A DNA stretch of 64,000 bases, taken from contig NZ_JAENIM010000044.1 in NCBI RefSeq assembly GCF_016595495.1, positions 1-64,000 of the forward strand, in the 5' to 3' direction. The stretch is from Persicirhabdus sediminis (GTDB lineage Bacteria > Verrucomicrobiota > Verrucomicrobiia > Verrucomicrobiales > Akkermansiaceae). Shown piece by piece: positions 15,747 to 25,561 of this stretch; position 1 is the stretch's first letter; each line of letters begins with the position of its first letter. A program made the translations under genes and the position numbers. A model generated the notes under the pieces. It made no database searches, was not told the DNA's origin, and was given only the letters and a program-made list of their open reading frames with translations.

Positions 15747-16721
15747 ATGAAGCAACTAATTTTCAATCAATTTGGCCAACCAGAAGATGTGACTCAGATC
15801 CGCGAGCTAGAACCAGCTAGCCAGCTAGATGATGGTCAGATCCGCGTGAAGATGCTGGCGGCTCCGATCAATCCAGCTGATATCAACTACATTCAAGGCA
15901 TCTATGGGGTTAAACCTGAGTTACCAGCAGTTTCTGGCTTAGAAGGATGTGGTGAGGTGATTGAGTCGGCATCTGCTGAGTTTTCAGCTGGAGATAAGGT
16001 GATTTTCATCCAGCGCGTGGGCACTTGGCAATCTGAACTTATCTGTCCAGCTGAGTCTGCCGTCAAGGTGCCAGCTGAGATTGATGCCATTCAGGCGTCG
16101 ATGCTGAAAGTAAACCCACTAACAGCATGGTTGATCTTGCGTGAGTTTGAGAATTTAAAAGAAGGTGATTACCTGATTCAAAATGCAGCTAACTCTGGTG
16201 TGGGCGCCTGTGTCATCCAGCTGGCAAAATCGTTAGGCATTAAGACGATTAATTTGGTGCGCCGTGAAGAGTTGATAGATTCTGTTATTCAGCTCGGAGG
16301 TGATGAAGTTTTTCTAGATAATAAAGATGTGGTTGCTTCTATCAAAGAGAAGTTAGGTGATGTTCCTATTCGTCTAGCAAGTAATGCAGTCGGTGGTGAT
16401 AGTGCGCTCAGATTGATGGATGCGCTGGCCCCACAAGGAACCATGGTGACTTATGGTGCCATGAGTAGACGGTCGCTTAAAGTGCCTAACAAATTCCTTA
16501 TTTTCAAGCTGATCACACTGCGCGGATTGTGGGTCACCGAGTGGATGAAAACTCAATCTCGCGACCAACTGCAGTGTGTTTACAGCCAGCTCGCCGAGCT
16601 GATGGTTGCCGGCCAGCTCGCCCAGCCAGTAGACTCCATTTTCTCCATCGACGATGCGGTGGCGGCGTGTTTGCGCGCTCAGGAAGACAAACGTGACGGC
16701 AAAGTGGTCTTTGAGTTTTAG
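15747..16721 (+). CDS. MECR-like trans-2-enoyl reductase (zinc-free MDR superfamily)
   Basis: A 324-residue medium-chain reductase most like mitochondrial trans-2-enoyl-CoA/ACP reductase, which performs the last NADPH-dependent step of fatty-acid elongation. Supporting motifs are APINPADINYIQGIYGVKPE near the N-terminus, GLEGCGEV, VNPLTAW near residue 129, and the nucleotide-binding QNAANSGVGACVIQLAKSLG followed by TINLVRR. The zinc-ligand cysteines of true alcohol dehydrogenases are absent. It is a single gene with no fatty-acid genes beside it, so a general quinone or enoyl reductase role remains possible. Confidence 0.85.
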   Translation: MKQLIFNQFGQPEDVTQIRELEPASQLDDGQIRVKMLAAPINPADINYIQGIYGVKPELPAVSGLEGCGEVIESASAEFSAGDKVIFIQRVGTWQSELICPAESAVKVPAEIDAIQASMLKVNPLTAWLILREFENLKEGDYLIQNAANSGVGACVIQLAKSLGIKTINLVRREELIDSVIQLGGDEVFLDNKDVVASIKEKLGDVPIRLASNAVGGDSALRLMDALAPQGTMVTYGAMSRRSLKVPNKFLIFKLITLRGLWVTEWMKTQSRDQLQCVYSQLAELMVAGQLAQPVDSIFSIDDAVAACLRAQEDKRDGKVVFEF

Positions 16722-16858
16722 CCATATAGCCAGCTAGCTGAGCTAGTGGTGGTGAAATGCGGACTTGAAATATAGCTTTGTTTTGATATTTCGGGTGACG
16801 AAATTGTCACATGAGGTCCTGCAATGAGGCCTCGCGATTCTCATTTCTCACCCAGATT

Positions 16859-17473
16859 ATGAATCACCCCACGCTACAACTAACTCAGCAGCACTATATC
16901 TCAGAAGGCAGAGATAGGGTTTGTTATCTTCACCCAGAGGATGAAAATCGCTGTATCAAAATCACTAAAACTGGCTGTGATAGAATTCTCAAACGCATCA
17001 ATCGTGAGATCCGTTATTTTGAGAAATACCAGCGCAAGGGGAGGTATTATCCGTTTTTATCTGCCTATTATGGGCCAGTTGAGACCAGCATGGGGGAGGG
17101 GCATATGTTTGAGATTGTACGCTCCTATGATGGTTCCGTAGCACGCACGTTGCAGAGCTATTGGTGCGAAAAACGTGAGCTGCTAGATGAGGCTGGTGAG
17201 GCTGAACTTCGAGATGAAATCTCTACGAAGGTGATGGAAATTTACCAGCTATGCTGCGCTAACAAAATCCCGCTATCAGATCTAAATGGTGAGAATCTGC
17301 TGATGGTTTATGAAAATGAAACCGACTATTCTCTCAAGCTGATAGATGGTTTTGGCAATGCTCATTTCATCAAAGTGATGGACTGGTTCCAAAAAACATC
17401 TAGCTACAAACTAACCAAACAATTTAACAAGATGTTTGATTGCCTGATTGGGCGCCCATTAGTAGCTCGTTAG
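16859..17473 (+). CDS. yrbL: YrbL family protein (kinase-like fold)
   Basis: A 204-residue cytoplasmic protein matching the YrbL family, whose enterobacterial member belongs to the PhoP regulatory network. The signature YISEGRDRVCYLHPEDENRC followed by IKIT resembles the nucleotide-binding start of a protein-kinase fold, and SDLNGENLLM with LIDGFG resembles the catalytic and metal-binding loops. The frame is open from an ATG at 16811, but the ATG at 16859 fits the family start better. Substrate and role are unknown. It stands alone downstream of the enoyl reductase gene. Confidence 0.82.
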   Translation: MNHPTLQLTQQHYISEGRDRVCYLHPEDENRCIKITKTGCDRILKRINREIRYFEKYQRKGRYYPFLSAYYGPVETSMGEGHMFEIVRSYDGSVARTLQSYWCEKRELLDEAGEAELRDEISTKVMEIYQLCCANKIPLSDLNGENLLMVYENETDYSLKLIDGFGNAHFIKVMDWFQKTSSYKLTKQFNKMFDCLIGRPLVAR

Positions 17474-17836
17474 AAATTATCGGCTGACTTTAATTGGCCT
17501 TGAAATGCTATCGATACCTATAAATTGGGGCGGCTGGGATTTGTCGAGCGAGGCTGACATTTCGCGCCCTTGGGTATTTGGATAAGCTGCCCGGCTAGAG
17601 CTCGAGCTGTCATGTGACTGGCTGATGATGACATGAATGGGTGAGGGCGATTTTCTAGCCAGTGTCATGCTTGTTTTTTGATTTTGCCTGTGTGTGTGGG
17701 TTCAACTAGCTGGAATTGCGCTTGATATGCGGGGTGATTCCCCCTAAGCCGCCAGTCCTCTAAGCGTCTGACTTCACCCGAATTTGCCAATTTACGGCGT
17801 TTAGATTCCTTCCACCACAAACAATCAAAGCTCTTT
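17474..17836. other. Intergenic stretch before the SulP gene
   Basis: These 363 bases hold no credible gene, RNA or clear terminator. The plus strand is G/T-rich (17521-17580: 22 G, 11 C). A promoter for the SulP gene must lie here, but I cannot pick a convincing -35/-10 pair. Confidence 0.5.
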
Positions 17837-19453
17837 ATGTTTAAATTTCAAAAGAAGCGCGGCAACCTCAAGGACGATGTTTTGTCCGGTTTGACCGTCT
17901 CGCTAGTTCTTGTTCCCGAGGCGATTGCCTTTTCCTTTATTGCTGGCGTAAATCCGATTATTGGCCTGTGGTCAGCGGTTTTTGTTGGTTTCATTACTGC
18001 TGCATTTGGTGGTCGCCCAGGCATGATCTGTGGTGCCACGGGCGCGATTGCGGTGGTAGCAGCCAAGGCATTCCAAGAAGGTGGCGCTACTGGCATCGAG
18101 GGCATGGATTATAAATACCTCTTCTTTGCGCTGATTCTAGCTGGGGTGATTCAGACGGTGGTCGGTTTGCTCAAGCTCGGGCGTTACATTCGCCTGGTGC
18201 CGCACCCGGTGATGATGGGTTTTGTTAATGGTCTGGCTGTGCTCATCGCGATGGGACAGTTTAAGTTCTTTAAGACATTTACGGGAGATTTTGACGCGGA
18301 AGGCAACCGCATCTTCGACTGGCTAGCTGGATCTCAGATGGCGTGGATGGTTGGGCTGGTGCTTGGAACCATGGCGATTGTGGTTTTCTTGCCAAAACTT
18401 ACCAAAGCGGTGCCTCCATCGCTCGTTGCTATCGTCTCTGTGGGCCTAGCTACTTACTTTGGCCTATTCGATGGCCGCACCGTGGCTGACGTCTTAGAAG
18501 CCGAATCTGGCTCAGCAGCGATCAATACTTCATTCCCTGAAATTGCTAACCTTACAGGTCTACCTCTTGGCCAGCTAGATTTCTGGATCATCATCCTGCC
18601 GATTTCGCTAACGATTGCCATGGTGGGTCTGATTGAGTCGCTGTTGACGTTGCAGCTGATTGATGAAATCACGGAGAGCCGCGGTAAATCCAACCGTGAA
18701 TGTTTGGCTCAAGGGGCTGCTAACATACTCTCTGGATCCTTCGGCGGCATGGGTGGTTGCGCCACTATTGGTCAGTCATTATTGAATATGAAATCTGGTG
18801 GTCGTGGTCGTACATCAGGTATTGTTGGCGCTCTCTCGCTAGCTATATTCATCCTCTTTGCTTCGCCGCTGATTATGAATATTCCTATCGCAGCTCTCGT
18901 AGGTGTGATGTTCATGATTGTCATCGCTACCTTTGAATGGTCTACATTTAAGACTATTGGCAAGGCTCCTAACAGCGACATCTTTGTTATCCTGGTAGTT
19001 ACTTTTGTTACTATCTTCAGCCACAACCTCGCTCTAGCAGTTGTTGTAGGTATCATTGTTTCCGCACTAACATTTGCAGTGCAGAGTTCTAAGCACGTTA
19101 TCGTTGAGGTGGTGAAAAAATCAGCTGATGAAAAAATCTATGCGGTGGAAGGCATGATTTATTTTGCCTCTGTTAGCGACTTTGTCGACCACTTCCAGGC
19201 GCGCAGCGATACACCTAACATTGTGATTGATTTTGAGAAAGCACGCATCTGTGACCACTCTGGCATCGAGGCGATTCACGCACTCTCTGAGCGCTATCGC
19301 AAAGCTGGCAAAAACCTACGCCTGCGCCATCTGTCTACCGATTGTCGCAAGATCATCGAGCGAGCTGGCACTTTGGTTGACATCGAGGTCTTGCCTGATG
19401 ATCCAGATTATACCGTTGCGCGGCTGAAAGAAAGCCCGCTGGAAAATGTATAA
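17837..19453 (+). CDS. SulP family anion transporter with STAS domain
   Basis: An inner-membrane SLC26/SulP transporter of 538 residues, with roughly a dozen hydrophobic segments between residues 20 and 420 and a cytoplasmic STAS domain at about 430-525. The SulP N-terminal signature is clear (SGLTVSLVLVPEAIAFSFIA), as are GATGAIAVVAA and the SFGGMGGCATIGQSLLNMKS segment. The family carries sulfate, bicarbonate or dicarboxylates; sequence alone does not decide the substrate. In the STAS domain DFEKARICDHSGIEAI is the expected loop. A strong terminator follows 26 bases after the stop. Confidence 0.95.
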   Translation: MFKFQKKRGNLKDDVLSGLTVSLVLVPEAIAFSFIAGVNPIIGLWSAVFVGFITAAFGGRPGMICGATGAIAVVAAKAFQEGGATGIEGMDYKYLFFALILAGVIQTVVGLLKLGRYIRLVPHPVMMGFVNGLAVLIAMGQFKFFKTFTGDFDAEGNRIFDWLAGSQMAWMVGLVLGTMAIVVFLPKLTKAVPPSLVAIVSVGLATYFGLFDGRTVADVLEAESGSAAINTSFPEIANLTGLPLGQLDFWIIILPISLTIAMVGLIESLLTLQLIDEITESRGKSNRECLAQGAANILSGSFGGMGGCATIGQSLLNMKSGGRGRTSGIVGALSLAIFILFASPLIMNIPIAALVGVMFMIVIATFEWSTFKTIGKAPNSDIFVILVVTFVTIFSHNLALAVVVGIIVSALTFAVQSSKHVIVEVVKKSADEKIYAVEGMIYFASVSDFVDHFQARSDTPNIVIDFEKARICDHSGIEAIHALSERYRKAGKNLRLRHLSTDCRKIIERAGTLVDIEVLPDDPDYTVARLKESPLENV

Positions 19454-19479
19454 TCGCAGCTAGATTTTTTACCTTCATT

Positions 19480-19522
19480 TAGGCCGTTTCAGTCATTCTG
19501 AAACGGCCTAATTTTTTGTTTT
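19480..19522 (+). terminator. Terminator of the SulP gene
   Basis: TAGGCCGTTTCAG at 19480-19492 pairs perfectly with CTGAAACGGCCTA at 19498-19510 (13 bp, 5-base loop), followed by ATTTTTTGTTTT. Confidence 0.95.
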
Positions 19523-20036
19523 GAAAGGGGGAATTTCCTAGCTGGGAATTGCTGTGAATGGGGAATTTTACGTATTTGATATAATCATGGAAGCTTGGTT
19601 TTGATTGTCTGTCGTTTCAGCGAATTGAGCAGGGGTCAAATTCAGCTGGAAAGGTAGTGAAAGTATTAATAATTAAGGTAAATTTAGTTCCTTAAAGGCT
19701 TGTTTTGAGTGATCTGCATTACTTATTCACAGTGGCGCTTATGCCGCTGGAATGATGCTATTTGCGTGGTTAATCGATGGTTTTAAGCCAGCTGGTGCTG
19801 ACTGTTTTTAGCTACCAGATTCGCAGCCTTCTATCCTCGTAATATCATTAGATGGGGAGCTAAGTTTTTGCTAGAAATTTGATGTTTCAGAGTACGTTTT
19901 CATTCAATGAGACTGTCCAATAAGTTATTTTTATATTGGATTCATCCGCTATTTTTTTGATGAAACTATCATGTCGAAATACCAGTGAACATGCTTTCAG
20001 CTAGACGCTGGAGATCAATTATGCTCAGCATGTAGT
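19523..20036. other. Intergenic stretch with an isolated DnaA-box match
   Basis: These 514 bases contain no credible gene. A TTATTCACA sequence, identical to the boxes of the candidate origin, is at 19723-19731, and a TATAAT hexamer is near 19580. One nine-base match alone is weak evidence for anything. Confidence 0.4.
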
Positions 20037-20564
20037 ATGACCCGTATCCCACAGATAGCCATTTTCCTCAGCATGATGTTAACAGGAATTGTTAGTGCTC
20101 AGCTAGCGACTTCATTTTTCACCCAAGCTGATCCGAAGTATTCGGCTTTGGTTGCCAGCTCTGAATTTGAGAAAGAACCCGAGATTGATTATTTCACCGC
20201 GCAGTTGCCTGGTTACGGCGGCTACGAGTTGATCATGCAGGGTGGTGATAGCCGCAGCTGGATAGAAGTTCGTTACGCCGGCCAGACATCTAACTTGCAG
20301 TCTGAGATCATGGGCAAGGTTAACGGACAATTTCCAGCGGTGACGAATGGAGTGGTGGAATGGCGTGGAAAAATCATCAACAAGGTTTTTGTTCCACAGG
20401 TGATTATTTATCGTATGGATGGCAGCGATCCTGAGACGATGAAAAAAATTGAAAGTCTAGTGGTGATTGCGCTGAATTCTGGTGGTGATGCCAACTTGCT
20501 CGGGGTGGTCGCTGGTGACCAGCCGGCTCAGGCGAAAAAGCTCGCTGATCAAAATTTGAAGTAA
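20037..20564 (+). CDS. Exported orphan protein
   Basis: A 175-residue protein with a signal peptide (MTRIPQIAIFLSMMLTGIVSAQ). The mature part alternates short strands and helices, for example GYGGYELIMQGGDSRSWIEV and VVEWRGKIINKVFVPQVIIY, then a helix DPETMKKIESLVVIAL. It is not recognised as any family. It lies alone, with a terminator hairpin 46 bases after its stop and a sulfatase gene further downstream on the same strand. Confidence 0.8.
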   Translation: MTRIPQIAIFLSMMLTGIVSAQLATSFFTQADPKYSALVASSEFEKEPEIDYFTAQLPGYGGYELIMQGGDSRSWIEVRYAGQTSNLQSEIMGKVNGQFPAVTNGVVEWRGKIINKVFVPQVIIYRMDGSDPETMKKIESLVVIALNSGGDANLLGVVAGDQPAQAKKLADQNLK

Positions 20565-20609
20565 ATTTTTCCCGAAAATTCAGATCTCCGAAACAATTTC
20601 CACAAAACT

Positions 20610-20655
20610 CCCTCTTTAATCGCCCAAATTTGCGATTTGAGAGGGTTTTTGTTTT
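20610..20655 (+). terminator. Terminator after the exported orphan
   Basis: CCCTCTTTAATCGC (20610-20623) pairs with GCGATTTGAGAGGG (20632-20645), with two internal mismatches, and is followed by TTTTTGTTTT. Confidence 0.85.
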
Positions 20656-20803
20656 CGGTTAAGACGTGGTCGAATTTTCTCCAGAAATGCACCACAGGCG
20701 ATTCTGGGGCCACGTTTTTCACCTGAGATGGGTAAAATTGGTACGATTTGGGGAATTTTTCATGTCTTTGCAACTTGTTGTCGATTGATGACATTAATCC
20801 TCC

Positions 20804-22222
20804 ATGAAGGCATTTTCCTCCGGCTTGATATTTTTGACGATGGCGAATTTGGTTTTGGCAGATCGGCCGAACTTTATTTTCATGCTGGCGGACGATCAAC
20901 ATTACGAGGGAACGTCCGTGCAGGTGCATGAAGATTTTCCCGCCAGCAAAAGCCAGCTACATCAGACGCCACATTTGGCAAAACTAGCCAGTCAGGGAAT
21001 GACTTTTTCGGCGGCTTATTCTCCGAGCTCGGTTTGCTCGCCGACACGCCTGAGTTTGCAGACCGGGAGAAATCCAGCTGCATTGGGCATGACTCGAGCT
21101 GGCCCGAGCCTGCGTGAAAGTGCTGGCCAGATGTTTGTCGGTGCGGAGAGCCGGCGTGAGATTTTGGATGATGAAATCACTTTGGGTGAGGTGCTGCAAT
21201 CGGCTGGATATGCAACGGCGCATTTTGGCAAATGGCACCTCGGTGGTGGTGGCCCTGAGCGCCACGGCTACGACGTCAGTGATGGTGATTTGGGCAACGA
21301 ACACGCGGCAAAATTTGCCGGTGATAACCCGGTTGATATCGTTGGCATGACCGAGCGAGCGGTGGCATTTATGCAATCTCAGCAGCTGGCGAAGAAGCCA
21401 TTTTTCATCCAGATGTCGTATCACGCGCTGCATTGCCCAGAAAATGCCAGCGCCAAAAACAAAACGAAGTTTGCCGAGTCGGGCAGGAAAAATGGTCGGC
21501 GCGGACTGAATGCGGCGATCACTGCGGACCTCGATGATGGGGTGGGCGCGCTGATGCAGGCGGTGGATGGACTCGGGTTGGCGCAGACTACTTACCTGAT
21601 TTACATGTCGGACAATGGTGGCAGTGGCGGTGGACGTCAGCTGATCCGCGGGTCAAAAGGGTCGGTGCTCGAGGGTGGCATCCGTGTGCCATTGGTCGTC
21701 GCGGGACCAGAAATTCCAGCTGGCTCGTATGCATCTCAACGAGTGGTCGGCTACGATTTTTTCCCTACCATCTGCCAGCTAGCTGGCGTGGATATTTCTG
21801 CCATGGAGCAGCTGGAGGGGGGAGACCTGAGAGGCATTTTGCGCGGTGGTGATGGCCCGGTTAAGCGCGCCGATGAGTTCTTGGTTTTCCATTTTCCGCA
21901 CTACCAAGCGACGCCACCGCAGTCGGCAATCTTCCTCGGCGACTACAAATGGATCTACGATTACCAGAGCAAATCTGGCCAGCTTTTCCACATCGCCGCT
22001 GATATGGGCGAGGCTAGGGATCTGAGTAAATCACTGCCGGAACTGGCGGAGAAATTGCAGCTCCAGCTGGATGATTATCTCACTCGGGTGGCGGCAAAAA
22101 TGCCGCAAATCAACCCGAGCTACGACCCAGAAAATGTGCCCGCCGTTCCACGTGGAGGAGGGCGCCTGCGCCTTCGGCGAAGAGAGAAGGGTGAAGAGAG
22201 AAGGGTGAAGAGAGAAGGGTGA
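20804..22222 (+). CDS. Formylglycine-dependent sulfatase
   Basis: An exported type I (S1) sulfatase of 472 residues with a signal peptide (residues 1-19). RPNFIFMLADDQ carries the metal-binding aspartates, and C78 in CSPTRLSLQTGR is the cysteine to be oxidised to formylglycine. GYATAHFGKWHLG and YLIYMSDNGGSG are further family blocks. It would remove sulfate esters from carbohydrates or other organics; the substrate cannot be told. No maturase gene is in the window. The last residues (REKGEERRVKREG) are encoded inside a 14-bp tandem repeat, whose third unit supplies the TGA stop. Confidence 0.95.
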   Translation: MKAFSSGLIFLTMANLVLADRPNFIFMLADDQHYEGTSVQVHEDFPASKSQLHQTPHLAKLASQGMTFSAAYSPSSVCSPTRLSLQTGRNPAALGMTRAGPSLRESAGQMFVGAESRREILDDEITLGEVLQSAGYATAHFGKWHLGGGGPERHGYDVSDGDLGNEHAAKFAGDNPVDIVGMTERAVAFMQSQQLAKKPFFIQMSYHALHCPENASAKNKTKFAESGRKNGRRGLNAAITADLDDGVGALMQAVDGLGLAQTTYLIYMSDNGGSGGGRQLIRGSKGSVLEGGIRVPLVVAGPEIPAGSYASQRVVGYDFFPTICQLAGVDISAMEQLEGGDLRGILRGGDGPVKRADEFLVFHFPHYQATPPQSAIFLGDYKWIYDYQSKSGQLFHIAADMGEARDLSKSLPELAEKLQLQLDDYLTRVAAKMPQINPSYDPENVPAVPRGGGRLRLRRREKGEERRVKREG

Positions 22223-22306
22223 AGAGAGAAGGGTGAAGAGAGAAGGGTGAAGAGAGAAGGGTGAAGAGAGAAGGGTGAAGAGAGAAGGGTGAAGAGAGAA
22301 GGGTGA
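22181..22306 (+). repeat. 14-bp tandem repeat overlapping the sulfatase stop
   Basis: Nine perfect head-to-tail copies of AGAGAGAAGGGTGA. The unit ends in TGA and the period is not a multiple of three, so the stop recurs in every frame within three units; the sulfatase frame ends at the third unit (22220-22222). Such an array should vary in copy number without changing the protein. Confidence 0.97.
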
Positions 22307-22500
22307 ATTCCTGACTGATGAAACTAGCGGGGTGACGCCTGACGCGGTGGTTATTCGAGCTGGTGGAGTCTGAGGAGTTGGTGGTTTTTCGAGCTGGCGT
22401 GAAGGCTCTGCTTGAGGTTTTTTTCAGCTGATGGAGTCTGGGGGGGGGGAGGTTTTTTCGAGCTGGTGCGTAGGATCAGCCGGAGGTTTTTTGCGGCGAG

Positions 22501-23185
22501 GCTTGGGTTACCTTTGGCTTGGAAATCGTTGGCCGCAGGCTTTGGAGTGCGGCGATCCTTCGCCGCTTTTGAGTGGTTTTAGAGCACGGCAAGATGGAGA
22601 TAAACCCTCGAGCGTCGTCGGTGATTTTTAAGAAAGGCAAGAGATGAAACCAGCTGGGTCGATGTAGATCGAGGTGGTTTTTGCGGCTGGTGGAGTCTGA
22701 GGGGGGGAGGTTTTTTGTGGCGATGCTTGGGTTACCTTTGGCTCGGAAATCGTTGGCCGCAGGCTTTGGAGTGCGGCGATCCTTCGCCGCTTTTGAGTGG
22801 TTTTAGAGCACCTCAAGATGGAGATAAACCCTCGCGCGTCGGTGGTGATTTTTAAGAAAGGCAAGAGATGAAACCAGCGGGGTCGATGCCGATCGAGGTG
22901 GTTTTTGCGGCTGGTGGAGTCTGAGGGGGGGAGTTTTTTCCGGCTGGCGTGTAGGGCACAGCGGGAGTTTTTTGAGGCGATGCTTGGGTTACCTTTGGCT
23001 CGGAAATCGTTGGCCGCAGGCTTTGGAGTGCGGCGATCCTTCGCCGCTTTTGAGTGGTTTTAGAGCAGGCTAAGATGGAGATAAACCCTCGAGCGTCGGT
23101 GGTGATTTTTAAGAAAGGGAAGAGATGAAACCAGCGGGGTCGATGTAGATCGAGGTGGTTTTTGCAGCTTGTGGAGTCTGAGGAG
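22501..23185 (+). repeat. Three tandem copies of a 224-257 bp non-coding repeat
   Basis: Copies begin at 22501, 22725 and 22982, each with GCTTGGGTTACCTTTGGCT. They share a CCGCAGGCTTTGGAGTGCGG core, a GCGGCGA-TCCT-TCGCCGC hairpin, an AGATGGAGATAAACCCTCG segment and an AAGAAAGG segment. Copy 2 is longer because of extra G/T-rich spacer. Shorter related G/T-rich pieces with GTGGAGTCTGAGG precede copy 1 (22337-22500) and follow copy 3. The whole 22307-23485 interval is repeat-derived with no supported gene. Confidence 0.92.
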
Positions 23186-23362
23186 TTGGAGGTTTTTCCA
23201 GCTAGTGAGAGGGGAGGTTTTTAGCCATTGGCTAGCTGGATATTCTCTAGATTAGTTGGTGTTGTTGAGCTCGATGCGATCACTGAAAGGCTCTGTTTTT
23301 TTACGAAGCTCGAGCGGAATGGTGGGCTGGGGTTTTAGGTGAGGAGGAGTCGCTGGTTGGCG

Positions 23363-23399
23363 AAAGCGGCGAAGGATCGCCGCACTCCAAAGCCTGCGG
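23363..23399 (-). repeat. Inverted 37-bp copy of the repeat core
   Basis: The reverse complement of these 37 bases is identical to the core of the tandem repeats (starting CCGCAGGCTTTGGAG and ending CTTCGCCGCTTT). The inverted orientation and the small size suggest that this core, with its hairpin, is the mobile or duplicated unit, similar in style to REP elements. Confidence 0.9.
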
Positions 23400-23420
23400 C
23401 AGATTAGGTCGTATGTGATG

Positions 23421-23460
23421 GGAAAATGAAAGGCCAGCTAGCTGGTGAGCTGGCTGGCCT
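23421..23460 (-). terminator. Probable terminator of mnmG
   Basis: A 13-bp stem (23431-23443 with 23448-23460, one G-T-type mismatch, 4-base loop) built of CAGCTGGC words lies 26 bases after the mnmG stop. On the minus strand it is followed by the T-rich TTCATTTTCCC. Confidence 0.6.
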
Positions 23461-23485
23461 GAAAATGGATGTGGTGTCGCTGGGC

Positions 23486-25336
<1,851 letters not shown>

Positions 25337-25440
25337 AGTGGTATCAGCTGGCCAAATCAGTAGATCACCTGAGAAAAATTACAAATCGGAATTTTCATCT
25401 GATAGATTCCAGCTGGCGGAAATTTACCAGCTGAAAAAAA

Positions 25441-25454
25441 GTTCCACGTGGAAC
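25441..25454. other. parS-like site upstream of mnmG
   Basis: A second perfect GTTCCACGTGGAAC palindrome, in the intergenic region 104 bases upstream of the mnmG start. It probably binds the chromosomal ParB protein. It is followed by C, as in some Pseudomonas parS sites. Confidence 0.82.
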
Positions 25455-25492
25455 CAGTGAGCCAGCGGTGAGAAATATGGGCTTCGAGAAAT

Positions 25493-25527
25493 AAAAAAAC
25501 GCCGCAGGTCGAAATGACCGCGGCGTT
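25493..25527 (-). terminator. Terminator of the 25562 gene
   Basis: AACGCCGC-A-GGTC (25498-25510) pairs with GACCGCGGCGTT (25516-25527), with one bulged base. On the minus strand the stem is followed by a run of seven T. It lies 35 bases after the gene stop. Confidence 0.9.
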
Positions 25528-25561
25528 GGCGAGCTGGCTGGAAATTCACCGCCGTGGCTCA

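Noticed and set aside
19723-19731. Second replication origin based on TTATTCACA
   Set aside because: Only one box, with no cluster and no adjacent AT-rich tract.
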